DNA of 64,000 nucleotides from Caballeronia telluris (GCF_001544495.1 NZ_FCNZ02000012.1:155063-219062); one strand, 5' to 3'; counted from the stretch's first letter, positions 34,723-43,198 are shown. Made by a program: numbers and translations. Notes: generated by a model not told the origin, from the sequence alone.

Positions 34723-35850
34723 TCAATCCTGCTTGCCGGTCAACGCCGCGTTGAAGCCGACCTCACGTGTGTCGTCCGAGTAGATGTCCGCGAACCAGCC
34801 CGGCGGCACCTTGTCCGGCATGAACGCCGTGCAACCCGCCTTGAGTTCGTCGATCGAACCGGTCTTGCAAAGCTTCGACTGCGGCGTCTCGACGAGCGGC
34901 AGCTTGAGCGTCACACGTTGCGGAAATTCCTTGCCATCGAGCTTCTGCACGGCCATCTTGAGCGCCATCGCACCCGAGTACGGCGGCGCGCCATACGAGA
35001 TCGACCGATAGCCGATCGAGCGGTATGCGCCTTCGCCCTTCACGGTGCCCGGCGGCAACATCTGCACGCGATGCCCGTTCGACGATTCGCCCGCGCACGG
35101 CTTGACCTTGTCGTCGGCGACGCCCGCTTCAAGCTGCATCGACGCCGCCGTGAAGCAGCCGACCTGCATCCACAAGCCGTCGATCTTGTCCCAGCTATTC
35201 GTCGCCAGGATCTTCGAGAGCTCGGTCTTCGCCGTCGCCTGGCTCCACATGCCGGTGCCTTCGGCCACGACCTTGATGCCCGGAAACTTCGCGAACACGG
35301 CCTTTGCGGCCTCGGTGCGCGCGCGGTCCACGGAGGTTCCGGGCACGCCGTTGATCATCACGATGTTGCCCTTTCCGTTGATGGTCTTCGCAAGCCACTC
35401 CGCTGTCACCGTTCCCGCCTGGTGCTGGTCGATCGTCACGTTGTGCGCGCACGGCTCGGTCACTTCGCCGTCGTAGGCGGCCACCACGACGCCCTTCGAG
35501 CACGCGTTCTTGATCGCGCGATTGAGCGCGGTCGGCGAGATCGGGTAGATGACGATCGCCTTCGCGCCCGCCTGCACCATCGAGTTGATCTGCTGGATCT
35601 GCTTTTGCGCATCGGTGCCCGCGACCTGCACTTCGAGATCGACCTTGTCCTTAAGCGCAGGCGTGCCCGCCATCGCCTTGACCATGTTCGCGGCTTCGGT
35701 CTGCCAGTCGTTGCCGACGTAGCTCATCGACAGGAAAATCTTGTACTTGTCCGCGGCCGAAGCCGGTCCCGACAGCGCGAGCGCGCCCAAGAACGCGGCG
35801 CCGAGCGCGAGTCGGCCCGCATGACGAATCGGTTGCGTCAGTGCTTTCAT
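34723..35850 (-). CDS. Sugar ABC transporter periplasmic substrate-binding protein
   Basis: This 375-residue binding protein is of the pentose/hexose class (RbsB/ChvE fold). The signal peptide (ALGAAFLGALALSGPASAAD) is followed by the first lobe start YKIFLSMSYVGNDWQTEAAN, the QQINSMVQAGAKAIVIYPIS segment and AYDGEVTEPCAHNVTIDQHQ. Several Cys residues (CSKG, PCAH, KPCAGE, KLCKTG, AGCTAF) suggest disulfides. The ATG at 35850 was chosen over 35862 because GGAGGAAG is spaced correctly for it. It sits between an MBL hydrolase and the ATPase. The ligand is unknown. Confidence 0.93.
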   Translation of the reverse strand: MKALTQPIRHAGRLALGAAFLGALALSGPASAADKYKIFLSMSYVGNDWQTEAANMVKAMAGTPALKDKVDLEVQVAGTDAQKQIQQINSMVQAGAKAIVIYPISPTALNRAIKNACSKGVVVAAYDGEVTEPCAHNVTIDQHQAGTVTAEWLAKTINGKGNIVMINGVPGTSVDRARTEAAKAVFAKFPGIKVVAEGTGMWSQATAKTELSKILATNSWDKIDGLWMQVGCFTAASMQLEAGVADDKVKPCAGESSNGHRVQMLPPGTVKGEGAYRSIGYRSISYGAPPYSGAMALKMAVQKLDGKEFPQRVTLKLPLVETPQSKLCKTGSIDELKAGCTAFMPDKVPPGWFADIYSDDTREVGFNAALTGKQD

Positions 35851-35880
35851 GTCTTCCTCCATCCAACGTATGGTTGTGTT

Positions 35881-36651
35881 CTAGCTTTCGATGTGTTGCA
35901 GACGTGCACTTGCGGGCAGTTCGATGCCCGACGATCCGGGCACGACATTCGGGTCGTGTCCGGGAATCACGAAATCGGCGATCTGCCGGATGCGCTTGAG
36001 CGAGGCCAGTTCGGCGAAGGTCTCGTGGACGATCCCCACCGGCACGAGGTCGACGATGTTCTCCATGCAGTTCGCGCAGTCGCCCGCGATCATCACGACG
36101 CCATCGTCCGTATCGACGGCGACGGACTGATGGCCCGGTGTGTGGCCCGGTGTCGGCACGACGCGCACGCCGGGCACGATGTCCGCGACTCCGTTGACGA
36201 ACTGCCAGCGAAAGTACGCAAGCGGTTCGCGGCCGATCAGGAACTCCTGGTAATACGTGGCCTGCGTCGGCAGCGGCCGGCCCGCGTATTCCCACTCGGC
36301 GGCCTGAATGACGAAGCGCGCATTGCGAAAGAGCGTGTTGCCGCCCGAGTGGTCGTAATGCAGGTGCGTGTTGATGACGATATCGACCTCGTCCGCGCTC
36401 CAGCCGACATACTCCTTCAGCGCGCGTTCGAGCTTCTCCTCGGGCGCCTGCTCGCACGGACACACGAAGTTCGATACCCACGCGGGATCGTGAATGCCGG
36501 TATCGACGACGATCTTCTTCTGCGCGCCAACGATCGCCGTCGACCAGACCGGCACTTTCATCTGCTGGCCGAAGTAGCGGCCATACACTTGCGACGAGCG
36601 GTCGACGGTGAGCCAGCCCGTCGGCATCGCGACAACCTTCAGCTTGTTCAA
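35881..36651 (-). CDS. Metallo-beta-lactamase-fold hydrolase (lactonase-like)
   Basis: This 256-residue zinc hydrolase has the motif THLHYDHSGG with His96, His98, Asp100 and His101, then TPGHTPGHQS, the bridging AGDCANCMEN and the final VIPGHDP. The overall pattern resembles the AttM/AiiA N-acyl-homoserine lactonase group, including the lone VDTGIHDPAW region. In this operon (sugar importer, beta-keto acid cleavage enzyme, SDR), hydrolysis of a sugar lactone or of a hydroxyacyl-CoA product is at least as likely as quorum quenching. It starts 13 bp after the cleavage enzyme gene. Confidence 0.88.
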   Translation of the reverse strand: MNKLKVVAMPTGWLTVDRSSQVYGRYFGQQMKVPVWSTAIVGAQKKIVVDTGIHDPAWVSNFVCPCEQAPEEKLERALKEYVGWSADEVDIVINTHLHYDHSGGNTLFRNARFVIQAAEWEYAGRPLPTQATYYQEFLIGREPLAYFRWQFVNGVADIVPGVRVVPTPGHTPGHQSVAVDTDDGVVMIAGDCANCMENIVDLVPVGIVHETFAELASLKRIRQIADFVIPGHDPNVVPGSSGIELPASARLQHIES

Positions 36652-36664
36652 GGCGGCCTCCGGG

Positions 36665-37597
36665 TCAGAAGTTCGTTTCGCTCGCGCCCTTCAGGCCGAG
36701 CATCGCGCGCGCTTCGGCGGGCGTCGCGATGTCGAGCGAGAGTCCTTCGATCACTTGTCGGATCTTCACGACCTGCGCGGCACTCGATTCCGCGAGCTTG
36801 CCCGGCTCGATCCACAGCGAATCTTCCAGCCCGACGCGCACGTTCGAACCCTGCGCGAGACCGATTGACCCGAGCGGAATCTGGTTGCGTCCGGCGCCGA
36901 GGATCGACCACACGTAGTCGTGGCCGAAGAGACGATCGGCGGTGCGCTTCATATGCGCGAGGTCTTCCGGATGCGCGCCGATGCCGCCGAGCAAACCGAA
37001 CACGCTCTGCACGAAGAACGGCGGCTTCGCGAGCCCGCGATCGACGAAATGCGCGAGGTTGTAGAGATGCGAGATGTCGTAGCACTCGTATTCGAAGCGC
37101 GTGCCGTTCGCGCCGCATGACGTGAGAATGTATTCGATGTCCGCGAACGTGTTCTTGAAGACCAGATCGCGGCTGTTTTCCAGATGCTTGCGTTCCCAGT
37201 CGTACTTCAGTTCCTTGAAGCGATCGAGCATCGGATACAGCCCGAAATTCATCGACCCCATGTTGAGCGACGCCACTTCCGGCCTGAAGTGATGCGCGGG
37301 CTTCAATCGCTCCGCGACGGTCATGTGCGGACTGCCACCGCTCGTCAGGTTGATGACCGCGTCGGTCTCGGACTTGATGCGCGGCAGGAACTGCTGGAAG
37401 ACCGCGGGGTCCTGCGTCGGATGGCCGTCCTCGGGATCGCGCGCATGCAGGTGCAGGATCGCCGCGCCCGCTTTCGCGGCGGCGAGCGCCGCGTCGCCGA
37501 TTTCCTGCGGCGTCACCGGCAGATACGGCGACATCGATGGCGTATGAATCGCGCCCGTGGGCGCGCAGGTGATGATGACCTTGCGTTTCGTTGCCAT
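36665..37597 (-). CDS. Beta-keto acid cleavage enzyme (BKACE; DUF849, Kce-like)
   Basis: This 310-residue zinc-dependent TIM-barrel enzyme begins KVIITCAPTGAIHTPSMSPY. The zinc-binding pair is in LHLHARDPEDGHPTQD (His49, His51). TSGGSPHMTVAERL and GLEDSLWIEPGKLAESSAAQ (with the third ligand region) follow. The family condenses a beta-keto acid with acetyl-CoA to give acetoacetate and a new acyl-CoA. Specific substrates vary (3-keto-5-aminohexanoate, dehydrocarnitine, 2-deoxy-3-ketoribonate). Being between an SDR and an MBL hydrolase in a sugar transport operon favours a sugar-derived 3-keto acid. Confidence 0.92.
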   Translation of the reverse strand: MATKRKVIITCAPTGAIHTPSMSPYLPVTPQEIGDAALAAAKAGAAILHLHARDPEDGHPTQDPAVFQQFLPRIKSETDAVINLTSGGSPHMTVAERLKPAHHFRPEVASLNMGSMNFGLYPMLDRFKELKYDWERKHLENSRDLVFKNTFADIEYILTSCGANGTRFEYECYDISHLYNLAHFVDRGLAKPPFFVQSVFGLLGGIGAHPEDLAHMKRTADRLFGHDYVWSILGAGRNQIPLGSIGLAQGSNVRVGLEDSLWIEPGKLAESSAAQVVKIRQVIEGLSLDIATPAEARAMLGLKGASETNF

Positions 37598-37628
37598 GTG
37601 ATCCTCTCGACTGGAAACTCGAATTCGT

Positions 37629-38435
37629 TCAAAGCACTTCGACGTTGCCGCACACGGAGATCGCCTGCCCCGAGATGCCGCTGCCGCCCGGCGAGCACAG
37701 AAAGAGCGCGGTGGCCGCGACTTCGTCGGGTGTCGTCATCCGGCGCAGCGAAATCTTCGCGAGATATTCCTTCTCCATGTCTTCGTAGGAGAGGCCGAGC
37801 TGCTTCGCGCGCGCCTCGATCACGCGCTGGATGCGCGGTCCCTTCACGATGCCCGGCTGGATCGCGTTCACGCGGATACCCGCCGGTCCCAGTTCGATCG
37901 CGAGACTCTTGGTGAGACCGACGACCGCCCACTTCGTCGCGGCATACGGCGTGCGGTACGCGTAGCCGAGACGCCCCGCCACGGAAGACAGCGCGATGAT
38001 CGCGCCGCCGTCGCGCGCGCCGCGCAGGAGCGGCACCGCACGGCGCGCGAAATAGAACTGCGCGTTCAGATTGACGTCGATGGTCTGTTCCCACTCGCTC
38101 ACGTCGATCTCGTCGATGCCGCCCGTCGGACCCGCAATGCCCGCGTTGTTGATCAGCACGTCCAGGCCGCCGAGTTGCGCATCGGCATCGGCGAAGACGC
38201 GCTCGACCGCGTCCTTGTCTGCCACGTCGGCGAGCGTCGCGGTGATCGCGTTGCACTCGGACTGGCTTTCGACTTCGAGCAGCGCGTCGATGGCCGCCTG
38301 GCTCGCGTCGCAGACATGCACGCGCGACCCGGCATCGACGAACGCGCGCGCGATCACGAGCCCGATGCCCGATGCGCCGCCCGTGACGAGCACGCGCAAG
38401 CCGGCGTGCGGTTTCAACATCTGTAGAACCGTCAT
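37629..38435 (-). CDS. SDR-family dehydrogenase, probable 3-hydroxyacid oxidation step
   Basis: This 268-residue classical short-chain dehydrogenase has the cofactor motif VTGGASGIG (about 17-25), INNAGIAG, the catalytic Ser in LSSVAGRLG and YRTPYAATK with Tyr and Lys. GGAGG precedes the ATG at 38435, so the much longer upstream frame, which runs antisense into the GntR gene, is not used. It is the second gene of the operon after GntR and precedes the beta-keto acid cleavage enzyme. Oxidation of an aldonate at C3 to a beta-keto acid is inferred, as for 2-deoxy-D-ribonate dehydrogenase. Other sugar oxidation is possible. Confidence 0.9.
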   Translation of the reverse strand: MTVLQMLKPHAGLRVLVTGGASGIGLVIARAFVDAGSRVHVCDASQAAIDALLEVESQSECNAITATLADVADKDAVERVFADADAQLGGLDVLINNAGIAGPTGGIDEIDVSEWEQTIDVNLNAQFYFARRAVPLLRGARDGGAIIALSSVAGRLGYAYRTPYAATKWAVVGLTKSLAIELGPAGIRVNAIQPGIVKGPRIQRVIEARAKQLGLSYEDMEKEYLAKISLRRMTTPDEVAATALFLCSPGGSGISGQAISVCGNVEVL

Positions 38436-38460
38436 GCTGCCTCCGTTGTTTTTAAAAGCC

Positions 38461-39165
38461 TCAGGCGCTCGCGGCTTCCCTGCCCTGCAGGCGCTCCTGC
38501 AAATCGGCGGCTGCGTCGCCGATGTCTTGCTCGATCCCCGCGCGCGCGCCTTCGCCATCGCCGCGCCAGAGCGCATCGACGATCTTGCGGTGCGCCGCCA
38601 TCGAGCGCCGCATATGCGGAATGTCCGGCGCGACAAGGTTGAGAAACGGACCGATGCGCATCCAGAGGTTCTGGATCGTCGCGAGCGTGAGGTCGCTTGC
38701 GCCGTGCGTGTAGATGGCGATGTGGAACTCGAAGTTGCTGCGCAGATAGGCCGCGACATGGCCCGCTTCGACGTGCGCGTCCATCGTGTCGAAGACGGCT
38801 TGCAGCGCGGCCAGATGCTCCTGTGTCATGCGTGAGGCGGCGCGCTTCGCCACGCAGCCTTCGAGCGCGATGCGCACGTCGCGCAGTTCGTCGAGCAGAT
38901 CGAGCGTCATCGGCGGGACCATCAGTGCGCGGCCGGGACCGTCGATCAACGCACCTTCCGCCTGCAGCCGCGTGAGCGCGGCGCGCACGGGCATCGTCGA
39001 CGAACCGACCGCTTCCGCGACACCGCGCAGCGAAAGCAACTGCCCCGGCGCAAAGCGGCCGGTCATGATCGCCTCGCGCAACTGGGCGTAGACGCGGCCG
39101 GCCATCGTTTCGCGCGCCACGAGTTCGAGCGCGGGCAGGTCGCTGCCAGCAGAACGTGTTGCCAC
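38461..39165 (-). CDS. GntR-family transcriptional regulator (FadR subfamily)
   Basis: This 234-residue regulator starts at a GTG (39165) behind GGGAGG. The winged HTH is at about residues 20-85 (YAQLREAIMTGRFAPGQLLS, VGSSTMPVRAALTRLQAEGA). The helical FCD effector domain has the metal-coordinating pattern RSNFEFHIAIYTHG and a later MAAHRKIVDALWRGD. It heads the catabolic operon and should respond to an organic acid intermediate. A perfect CTGTGATCACAG palindrome lies 28 bp upstream and is its likely operator. Confidence 0.93.
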   Translation of the reverse strand: MATRSAGSDLPALELVARETMAGRVYAQLREAIMTGRFAPGQLLSLRGVAEAVGSSTMPVRAALTRLQAEGALIDGPGRALMVPPMTLDLLDELRDVRIALEGCVAKRAASRMTQEHLAALQAVFDTMDAHVEAGHVAAYLRSNFEFHIAIYTHGASDLTLATIQNLWMRIGPFLNLVAPDIPHMRRSMAAHRKIVDALWRGDGEGARAGIEQDIGDAAADLQERLQGREAASA

Positions 39166-39192
39166 TTCGTGCCTCCCTGCGAATTGTGTGAC

Positions 39193-39204
39193 CTGTGATC
39201 ACAG
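39193..39204. promoter_or_regulatory. Candidate GntR operator palindrome
   Basis: CTGTGATCACAG is a perfect 12-bp palindrome 28 bp before the GTG start of the GntR gene. A near-copy half (TGTGTGAC) lies at 39185. The position fits autoregulation of the regulator and its operon. It also resembles half of a CRP-like site, which is an alternative. Confidence 0.6.
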
Positions 39205-39299
39205 ATGATGTGTCGCAGTTTCGGCCTTGAGTGCGCGGGAGTCAACCCGTGAGGGATAGGGATAAACGCGGAGGCGGGACGGTACGTCGATTGCCGGGG

Positions 39300-39890
39300 C
39301 TACTGTGCGTCGAGCGCGAGATGCGCGCGTGCGGCTTCGAGGATTTCGTCGGAAAGCGGGTCGCCGCGCACCGCCCGGGCGAGCGTCACGGCGCCTACCA
39401 GCATCGACATGCGCGCGAGCGCGCGGCGTCGCTCGCGCCGGGTCCGGCGCGCTTTCGAATACGACATCAGCACGCCCACGAGCGTCTTCAGACCGCGTGC
39501 GTAGGCGCTGCGAACCGGCTTAGACGCGTCTTCGCGCCCCACGTCGGCAGCGAGCGAATGTGCGGGACAGCCAAAGCCGGGATCGTCGCGCTGCTTTGCG
39601 CTCAGATAATGCTTCGCCAACGACGCGAGCGCGGCCCGTTCGGTGGCGCCCGGCTTGCCGAACGCCTCCCAGCGCGCGACAGATTCCTCGAAGGCGCGCG
39701 CGCAGGCAACCGACGCGAGTTCGTCCTTCGATTCGAAATGCCCGTAGAAGCCGCCATGCGTGAGGCCCGCGCTCGCCATGATGTCGGCGACCGACACGCC
39801 GTTGAGCCCGTGCTCCTTGAAGAGGCGCGCGGAAGCCGCCTCGATCAGCAGGCGGTTGCGCTCGGTCTGTTCGCGGGAAGCGCGTGGCAT
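39300..39890 (-). CDS. TetR/AcrR-family transcriptional regulator
   Basis: This 196-residue repressor has an HTH at about residues 15-55 (AASARLFKEHGLNGVSVADI, then SAGLTHGGFYGHFESKDELA), typical of the group with a GGFYGHF recognition helix. The C-terminal domain has a Cys-containing GFGCPAHSLAADVGR helix often seen in regulators of redox or tautomerase neighbours. It follows the tautomerase gene by 9 bp in the same direction, so the two are co-transcribed. The repeated site upstream at 40321-40365 is the likely operator. Confidence 0.93.
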   Translation of the reverse strand: MPRASREQTERNRLLIEAASARLFKEHGLNGVSVADIMASAGLTHGGFYGHFESKDELASVACARAFEESVARWEAFGKPGATERAALASLAKHYLSAKQRDDPGFGCPAHSLAADVGREDASKPVRSAYARGLKTLVGVLMSYSKARRTRRERRRALARMSMLVGAVTLARAVRGDPLSDEILEAARAHLALDAQ

Positions 39891-39899
39891 GGTCGTCGT

Positions 39900-40283
39900 T
39901 CAGGTGGCGTACTGCGCCTCGCCGTTGCCGAACGACCAGTTCTCCTTCGCCACCTCGACGAGACTGATGAACAGGTCCTCCCGTCTCAGCCCGACGCGTT
40001 CATGCAGGCCGTCCGCGAGCGCCTTGTAGAACGCGCGCTTCATGTTCAGGTCGCGCCCCGCATTCAGCGTGATCTGCACGATCACGCATTTCGGCGTTCG
40101 CTCGATGCCAAGGTAGCTCGGGTCCGCGATGAAGTCGCCGGCTTCGTGCTCGGTAACGACCATGAAGCGGTCGTTGGCCGGGACGTTCAGCGTTTTGGTC
40201 ATCGCGTTATAGACCTCGTCGGTGAGCGCGGCGCGGTATTCGGCCGATTGGCCTTGTGCGAGATCGATGCGTACGAGCGGCAT
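39900..40283 (-). CDS. Tautomerase-superfamily protein
   Basis: This 127-residue protein starts MPLVRIDL. Pro2, which becomes Pro1 after Met removal, is the expected catalytic base. Two beta-alpha-beta repeats are seen (LTDEVYNAMTKTLNVPANDR and the second half with MKRAFYKALADGLHERVG), ending in SLVEVAKENWSFGNG. This is the longer single-chain type rather than the 60-residue 4-oxalocrotonate tautomerase. AAAGGAG precedes the ATG. Its substrate is unknown. It forms an operon with the TetR gene. Confidence 0.92.
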   Translation of the reverse strand: MPLVRIDLAQGQSAEYRAALTDEVYNAMTKTLNVPANDRFMVVTEHEAGDFIADPSYLGIERTPKCVIVQITLNAGRDLNMKRAFYKALADGLHERVGLRREDLFISLVEVAKENWSFGNGEAQYAT

Positions 40284-40320
40284 GTCCAGCTCCTTTCGAT
40301 GTGGGTCGGGTGGCTTTCCA

Positions 40321-40365
40321 CAATAGATGATGGCCGTACTTTATTCAATAGATGATGACCGTCAT
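40321..40365. promoter_or_regulatory. Direct repeat and palindrome upstream of tautomerase/TetR operon
   Basis: CAATAGATGATGGCCGT (40321-40337) and CAATAGATGATGACCGT (40346-40362) differ at one base and are 25 bp apart. The second copy extends into the palindrome ATGAC-C-GTCAT (40355-40365). They lie 38-82 bp before the tautomerase start and are probably where the TetR protein binds and where the promoter lies. The rest of this 334-bp gap, up to the gene at 40618, shows nothing else of note. Confidence 0.65.
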
Positions 40366-40617
40366 TTTTAAAATCGCGACGGACCGCTGCCCGTCTGTCG
40401 CCGAAATGCAGATGCACGGCCGATCTCGCCATGACGCCGTCCGCCAGGCATGAGAGTCTCAACGGACGCTTACATGCGCGTGAGCCGCCTCATACCGCGA
40501 TCCGAATATCGCGGCTCACGCGACACGTTCCCTTTGTCACCGGGCGGCGAACTCCGCTAAAGTGAATCCCGCGCGGGACACGCGACGTCGCGCAACCATC
40601 CGATCGGAGCAACACTC

Positions 40618-42072
40618 ATGCAACTCAAGTGCGCCAACCTGTTCGAGCAATCCGCCTATGTCGGCGGAACGTGGATCGAAGCGGCCTCACAGCCGCATGA
40701 GACCGTCGTCAATCCGGCCACCGGCGAGCCGATCGGCCACGTGCCGCGGCTGACCGCCGCGCAGGCGAAGGAGGCCATCGCGCACGCAGCGACGGCCTTC
40801 GAAGAATGGCGCGAATGGAGCGGCCGGGAGCGCGCGTGCGTGCTGCGCGAATGGGCGCAGTTATTGAAGACGCATCGCGACGACCTCGCGATCATCCTCA
40901 GTTCCGAACAAGGCAAGCCGATTCACGAGGCACGCGCCGAAGTCGCGCAGGCGGCGAATTACATCGAGTGGTTCTCGGAAGAGGCGCGGCGCATTCACGG
41001 CGACACCCTGCCGGCCGCGCGCCGCAGCCAGCGCATACGCGTGATCCGGGAGCCGCTCGGCGTGTGCGCGGCGATCACGTCGTGGACATTTCCATCGTCG
41101 ATGGTCGCGCGCAAGATCGGCGCCGCGCTCGCCGCCGGCTGCACGGTCGTGCTCAAGCCGGCTTCGCAGGCGCCGTTCTCCGCGCTCGCGCTCTGCGTGC
41201 TGGCCGAGAACGCAGGCTTGCCGCGCGGCGTGCTCTCCGTGCTCACGGGCGACGACGAGACGCTCGTCGGCGCACTGATCGACAGCCCGCAGGTCAGGAA
41301 AGTGTCGTTCACCGGCAGCATCGAAGCGGGTAAGAAGCTGATGGCCCGTTGCGCCGAGACGGTAAAGAGGGTTTCGCTCGAACTCGGCGCGAGTTCGCCG
41401 TTCATCGTTTTCGACGACGCCAATCTCGACCTCGCCGTGAGCGGCGCAATCGCGGCGCGCTTTCGTCATACGGGCCAGGCGGCGATGTGCGCGAACCGCT
41501 TTCTGATCCAGGACGGCGTGCACGACGAATTCGTGCGGCGACTGGTCGACAAGGTGAAGACGCTGAAGACGGGCGACGGCATGCGCGACGAGACGCAGGT
41601 CGGCCCGTTGATCGACCGCGCGTCGGTCGAGCGGATCGACGCGCTGGTGAGAGACGCCATCGAATCAGGCGCGAAGGTGATGGCGGGCGGCCAGCGTCAC
41701 GCGGCCGGCCCGAACTTCTATCAGCCGACGGTCCTCACGAACGTCAGCCCCGAGATGGCGATTTGCGGCGACGAAGTTCTCGGTCCGGTGGCGAACGTGA
41801 CCCGTTTTCACGACGAAGCCGAAGCACTGCGTCTCGCGAACCGGCCGCGCACCGGACTCGCCGCGTACTTCTATACCGCCGACCTGAACCGCTCGTTTCG
41901 CATGATGGAAGCGCTGGAATGCGGCGTGGTCGGCGTGAACGAAAGCCTCGTGTTCAGCGAAATGGGTCCGTTCGGCGGCGTGAAGGAATCGGGCATCGGC
42001 CGGGAAGGCTCGCACTATGGCGTCGAGGAATATCTCGACACCAAGTACGTCTGCTACGGCAACGTGAGCTGA
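40618..42072 (+). CDS. gabD: Succinate-semialdehyde dehydrogenase-type aldehyde dehydrogenase
   Basis: This 484-residue NAD(P)-dependent aldehyde dehydrogenase is closest to the GabD group. Visible landmarks are YVGGTWIEAASQPHETVVNP at the start, the cofactor/oxyanion region ITSWTFPSSMVARKIGAALA, and KVSFTGSIEAGKKLMA. The catalytic Glu is in VSLELGASSPFIVF and the catalytic Cys in GQAAMCANRFLIQ. The usual reaction is succinate semialdehyde to succinate. Related enzymes act on glutarate or 2-oxoglutarate semialdehyde, so specificity is uncertain. GGAGC precedes the ATG. It converges with aroG, 7 bp apart. Confidence 0.9.
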   Translation: MQLKCANLFEQSAYVGGTWIEAASQPHETVVNPATGEPIGHVPRLTAAQAKEAIAHAATAFEEWREWSGRERACVLREWAQLLKTHRDDLAIILSSEQGKPIHEARAEVAQAANYIEWFSEEARRIHGDTLPAARRSQRIRVIREPLGVCAAITSWTFPSSMVARKIGAALAAGCTVVLKPASQAPFSALALCVLAENAGLPRGVLSVLTGDDETLVGALIDSPQVRKVSFTGSIEAGKKLMARCAETVKRVSLELGASSPFIVFDDANLDLAVSGAIAARFRHTGQAAMCANRFLIQDGVHDEFVRRLVDKVKTLKTGDGMRDETQVGPLIDRASVERIDALVRDAIESGAKVMAGGQRHAAGPNFYQPTVLTNVSPEMAICGDEVLGPVANVTRFHDEAEALRLANRPRTGLAAYFYTADLNRSFRMMEALECGVVGVNESLVFSEMGPFGGVKESGIGREGSHYGVEEYLDTKYVCYGNVS

Positions 42073-42079
42073 ACCCGGT

Positions 42080-43198
42080 TCAGCGCGCGCGCCGCTCGCG
42101 TACCGCGCTCGCGAGCGCTTCGAGCGCCGGTTCCGTCTGCGCCCAGCCGAGGCACGCATCGGTGATCGACACGCCGGGGGCGAGCGGCACGCCCGGCTTG
42201 AGATCCTGCCTGCCTTCCTCGAGATTGCTTTCGATCATCACGCCGATGATGCGCGTGTCGCCGTGCGCGAGCTGTCCCGCGACGTCCGCGGCCACGTCGA
42301 GCTGCTTCAGGTGCGACTTGCCCGAGTTCGCGTGCGAGCAATCGACCATCACCTGCTCGCGCAAGCCGACCGTCTTCAGCGCGGCGCAGCATGCCTCGAT
42401 CGACGCGCGGTCGTAGTTCGGCCCTTTCTTGCCGCCGCGCAGGATCACGTGCGCATCGTCGTTGCCGCGCGTCTCGAAGATCGCGGCCATGCCCATCTTC
42501 GTCATGCCCATGAACGCGTGGCTCGCCCCCGCCGCGACGATGGCGTCCGCGGCGATCTGCACGCCGCCGTCGGTGCCGTTCTTGAAGCCGATCGGGCAAC
42601 TGAGGCCGGAAGCCAACTGCCGATGGCTCTGGCTTTCGGTCGTGCGCGCGCCGATCGCGCCCCACGCGATCAGATCCGCGATGTATTGCGGGCTCAGCAG
42701 ATCGAGGAATTCGGTCGCGGTCGGCAGGCCGATGCTGCTCACGTCGAGCAGCAACTGACGCGCGCGCCGCAGGCCTTCGTTGATGCGATAGCTGCCGTCG
42801 AGGCGCGGGTCGTTGATGTAGCCTTTCCAGCCCACCGTCGTGCGCGGCTTCTCGAAGTACACGCGCATCACGACCAGCAGGTCGTCGGACAGGGCGTCGG
42901 CGGTGGCCTTCAGGCGATGCGCGTAGTCGAGCGCCTGATCGTGATCGTGGATCGAGCACGGGCCGACCACCGCCACGAGGCGGTCGTCGCGGCCGTGCAA
43001 AATATCGGCGATCTCGACGCGGCTCTTTTCGACGAGCGCCTGCACGGCGGTCGGCACCGGCAGTTCGTCCTGAAGGAGCGCCGGGGAGATCAGCGGGCGC
43101 ACGGCGCCGATCCGCACGTCGTCGATGCGGGTCGTGTCCTGCGTGGAATCGGCGAGGCCGACTTCCTGATCGAGTTGCGGATTGTCGATGCGGCTCAA
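42080..43198 (-). CDS. aroG: 3-deoxy-7-phosphoheptulonate synthase (DAHP synthase, AroG type)
   Basis: This 372-residue class I DAHP synthase condenses phosphoenolpyruvate and erythrose 4-phosphate as the first step of the shikimate pathway. Key motifs are VAVVGPCSIHDHDQALDYAH, MRVYFEKPRTTVGWKGYIND, WGAIGARTTESQSHRQLASG, CPIGFKNGTDGG and the metal-binding VMVDCSHANSGK. It has an N-terminal extension of about 20 residues relative to the E. coli enzymes. No other aromatic pathway gene is beside it. An 8-bp dyad at 42068-42084 overlaps both converging stops. Confidence 0.96.
   Translation of the reverse strand: MSRIDNPQLDQEVGLADSTQDTTRIDDVRIGAVRPLISPALLQDELPVPTAVQALVEKSRVEIADILHGRDDRLVAVVGPCSIHDHDQALDYAHRLKATADALSDDLLVVMRVYFEKPRTTVGWKGYINDPRLDGSYRINEGLRRARQLLLDVSSIGLPTATEFLDLLSPQYIADLIAWGAIGARTTESQSHRQLASGLSCPIGFKNGTDGGVQIAADAIVAAGASHAFMGMTKMGMAAIFETRGNDDAHVILRGGKKGPNYDRASIEACCAALKTVGLREQVMVDCSHANSGKSHLKQLDVAADVAGQLAHGDTRIIGVMIESNLEEGRQDLKPGVPLAPGVSITDACLGWAQTEPALEALASAVRERRAR

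Noticed and set aside
35881..36651. Dedicated quorum-quenching AHL lactonase
   Set aside because: The fold and motif allow it, but the gene is inside a sugar acid operon with no quorum-sensing genes nearby, so a metabolic hydrolase is preferred.
34660..37125. An 821-codon plus-strand open frame
   Set aside because: It is antisense to the binding protein, MBL hydrolase and BKACE genes and shows no domain. It is a product of high GC.
42068..42084. Terminator between gabD and aroG
   Set aside because: A short GCTGAAC/GTTCAGC dyad exists, but it overlaps the stop region of gabD, has a 3-base loop and no T-tract on either side.
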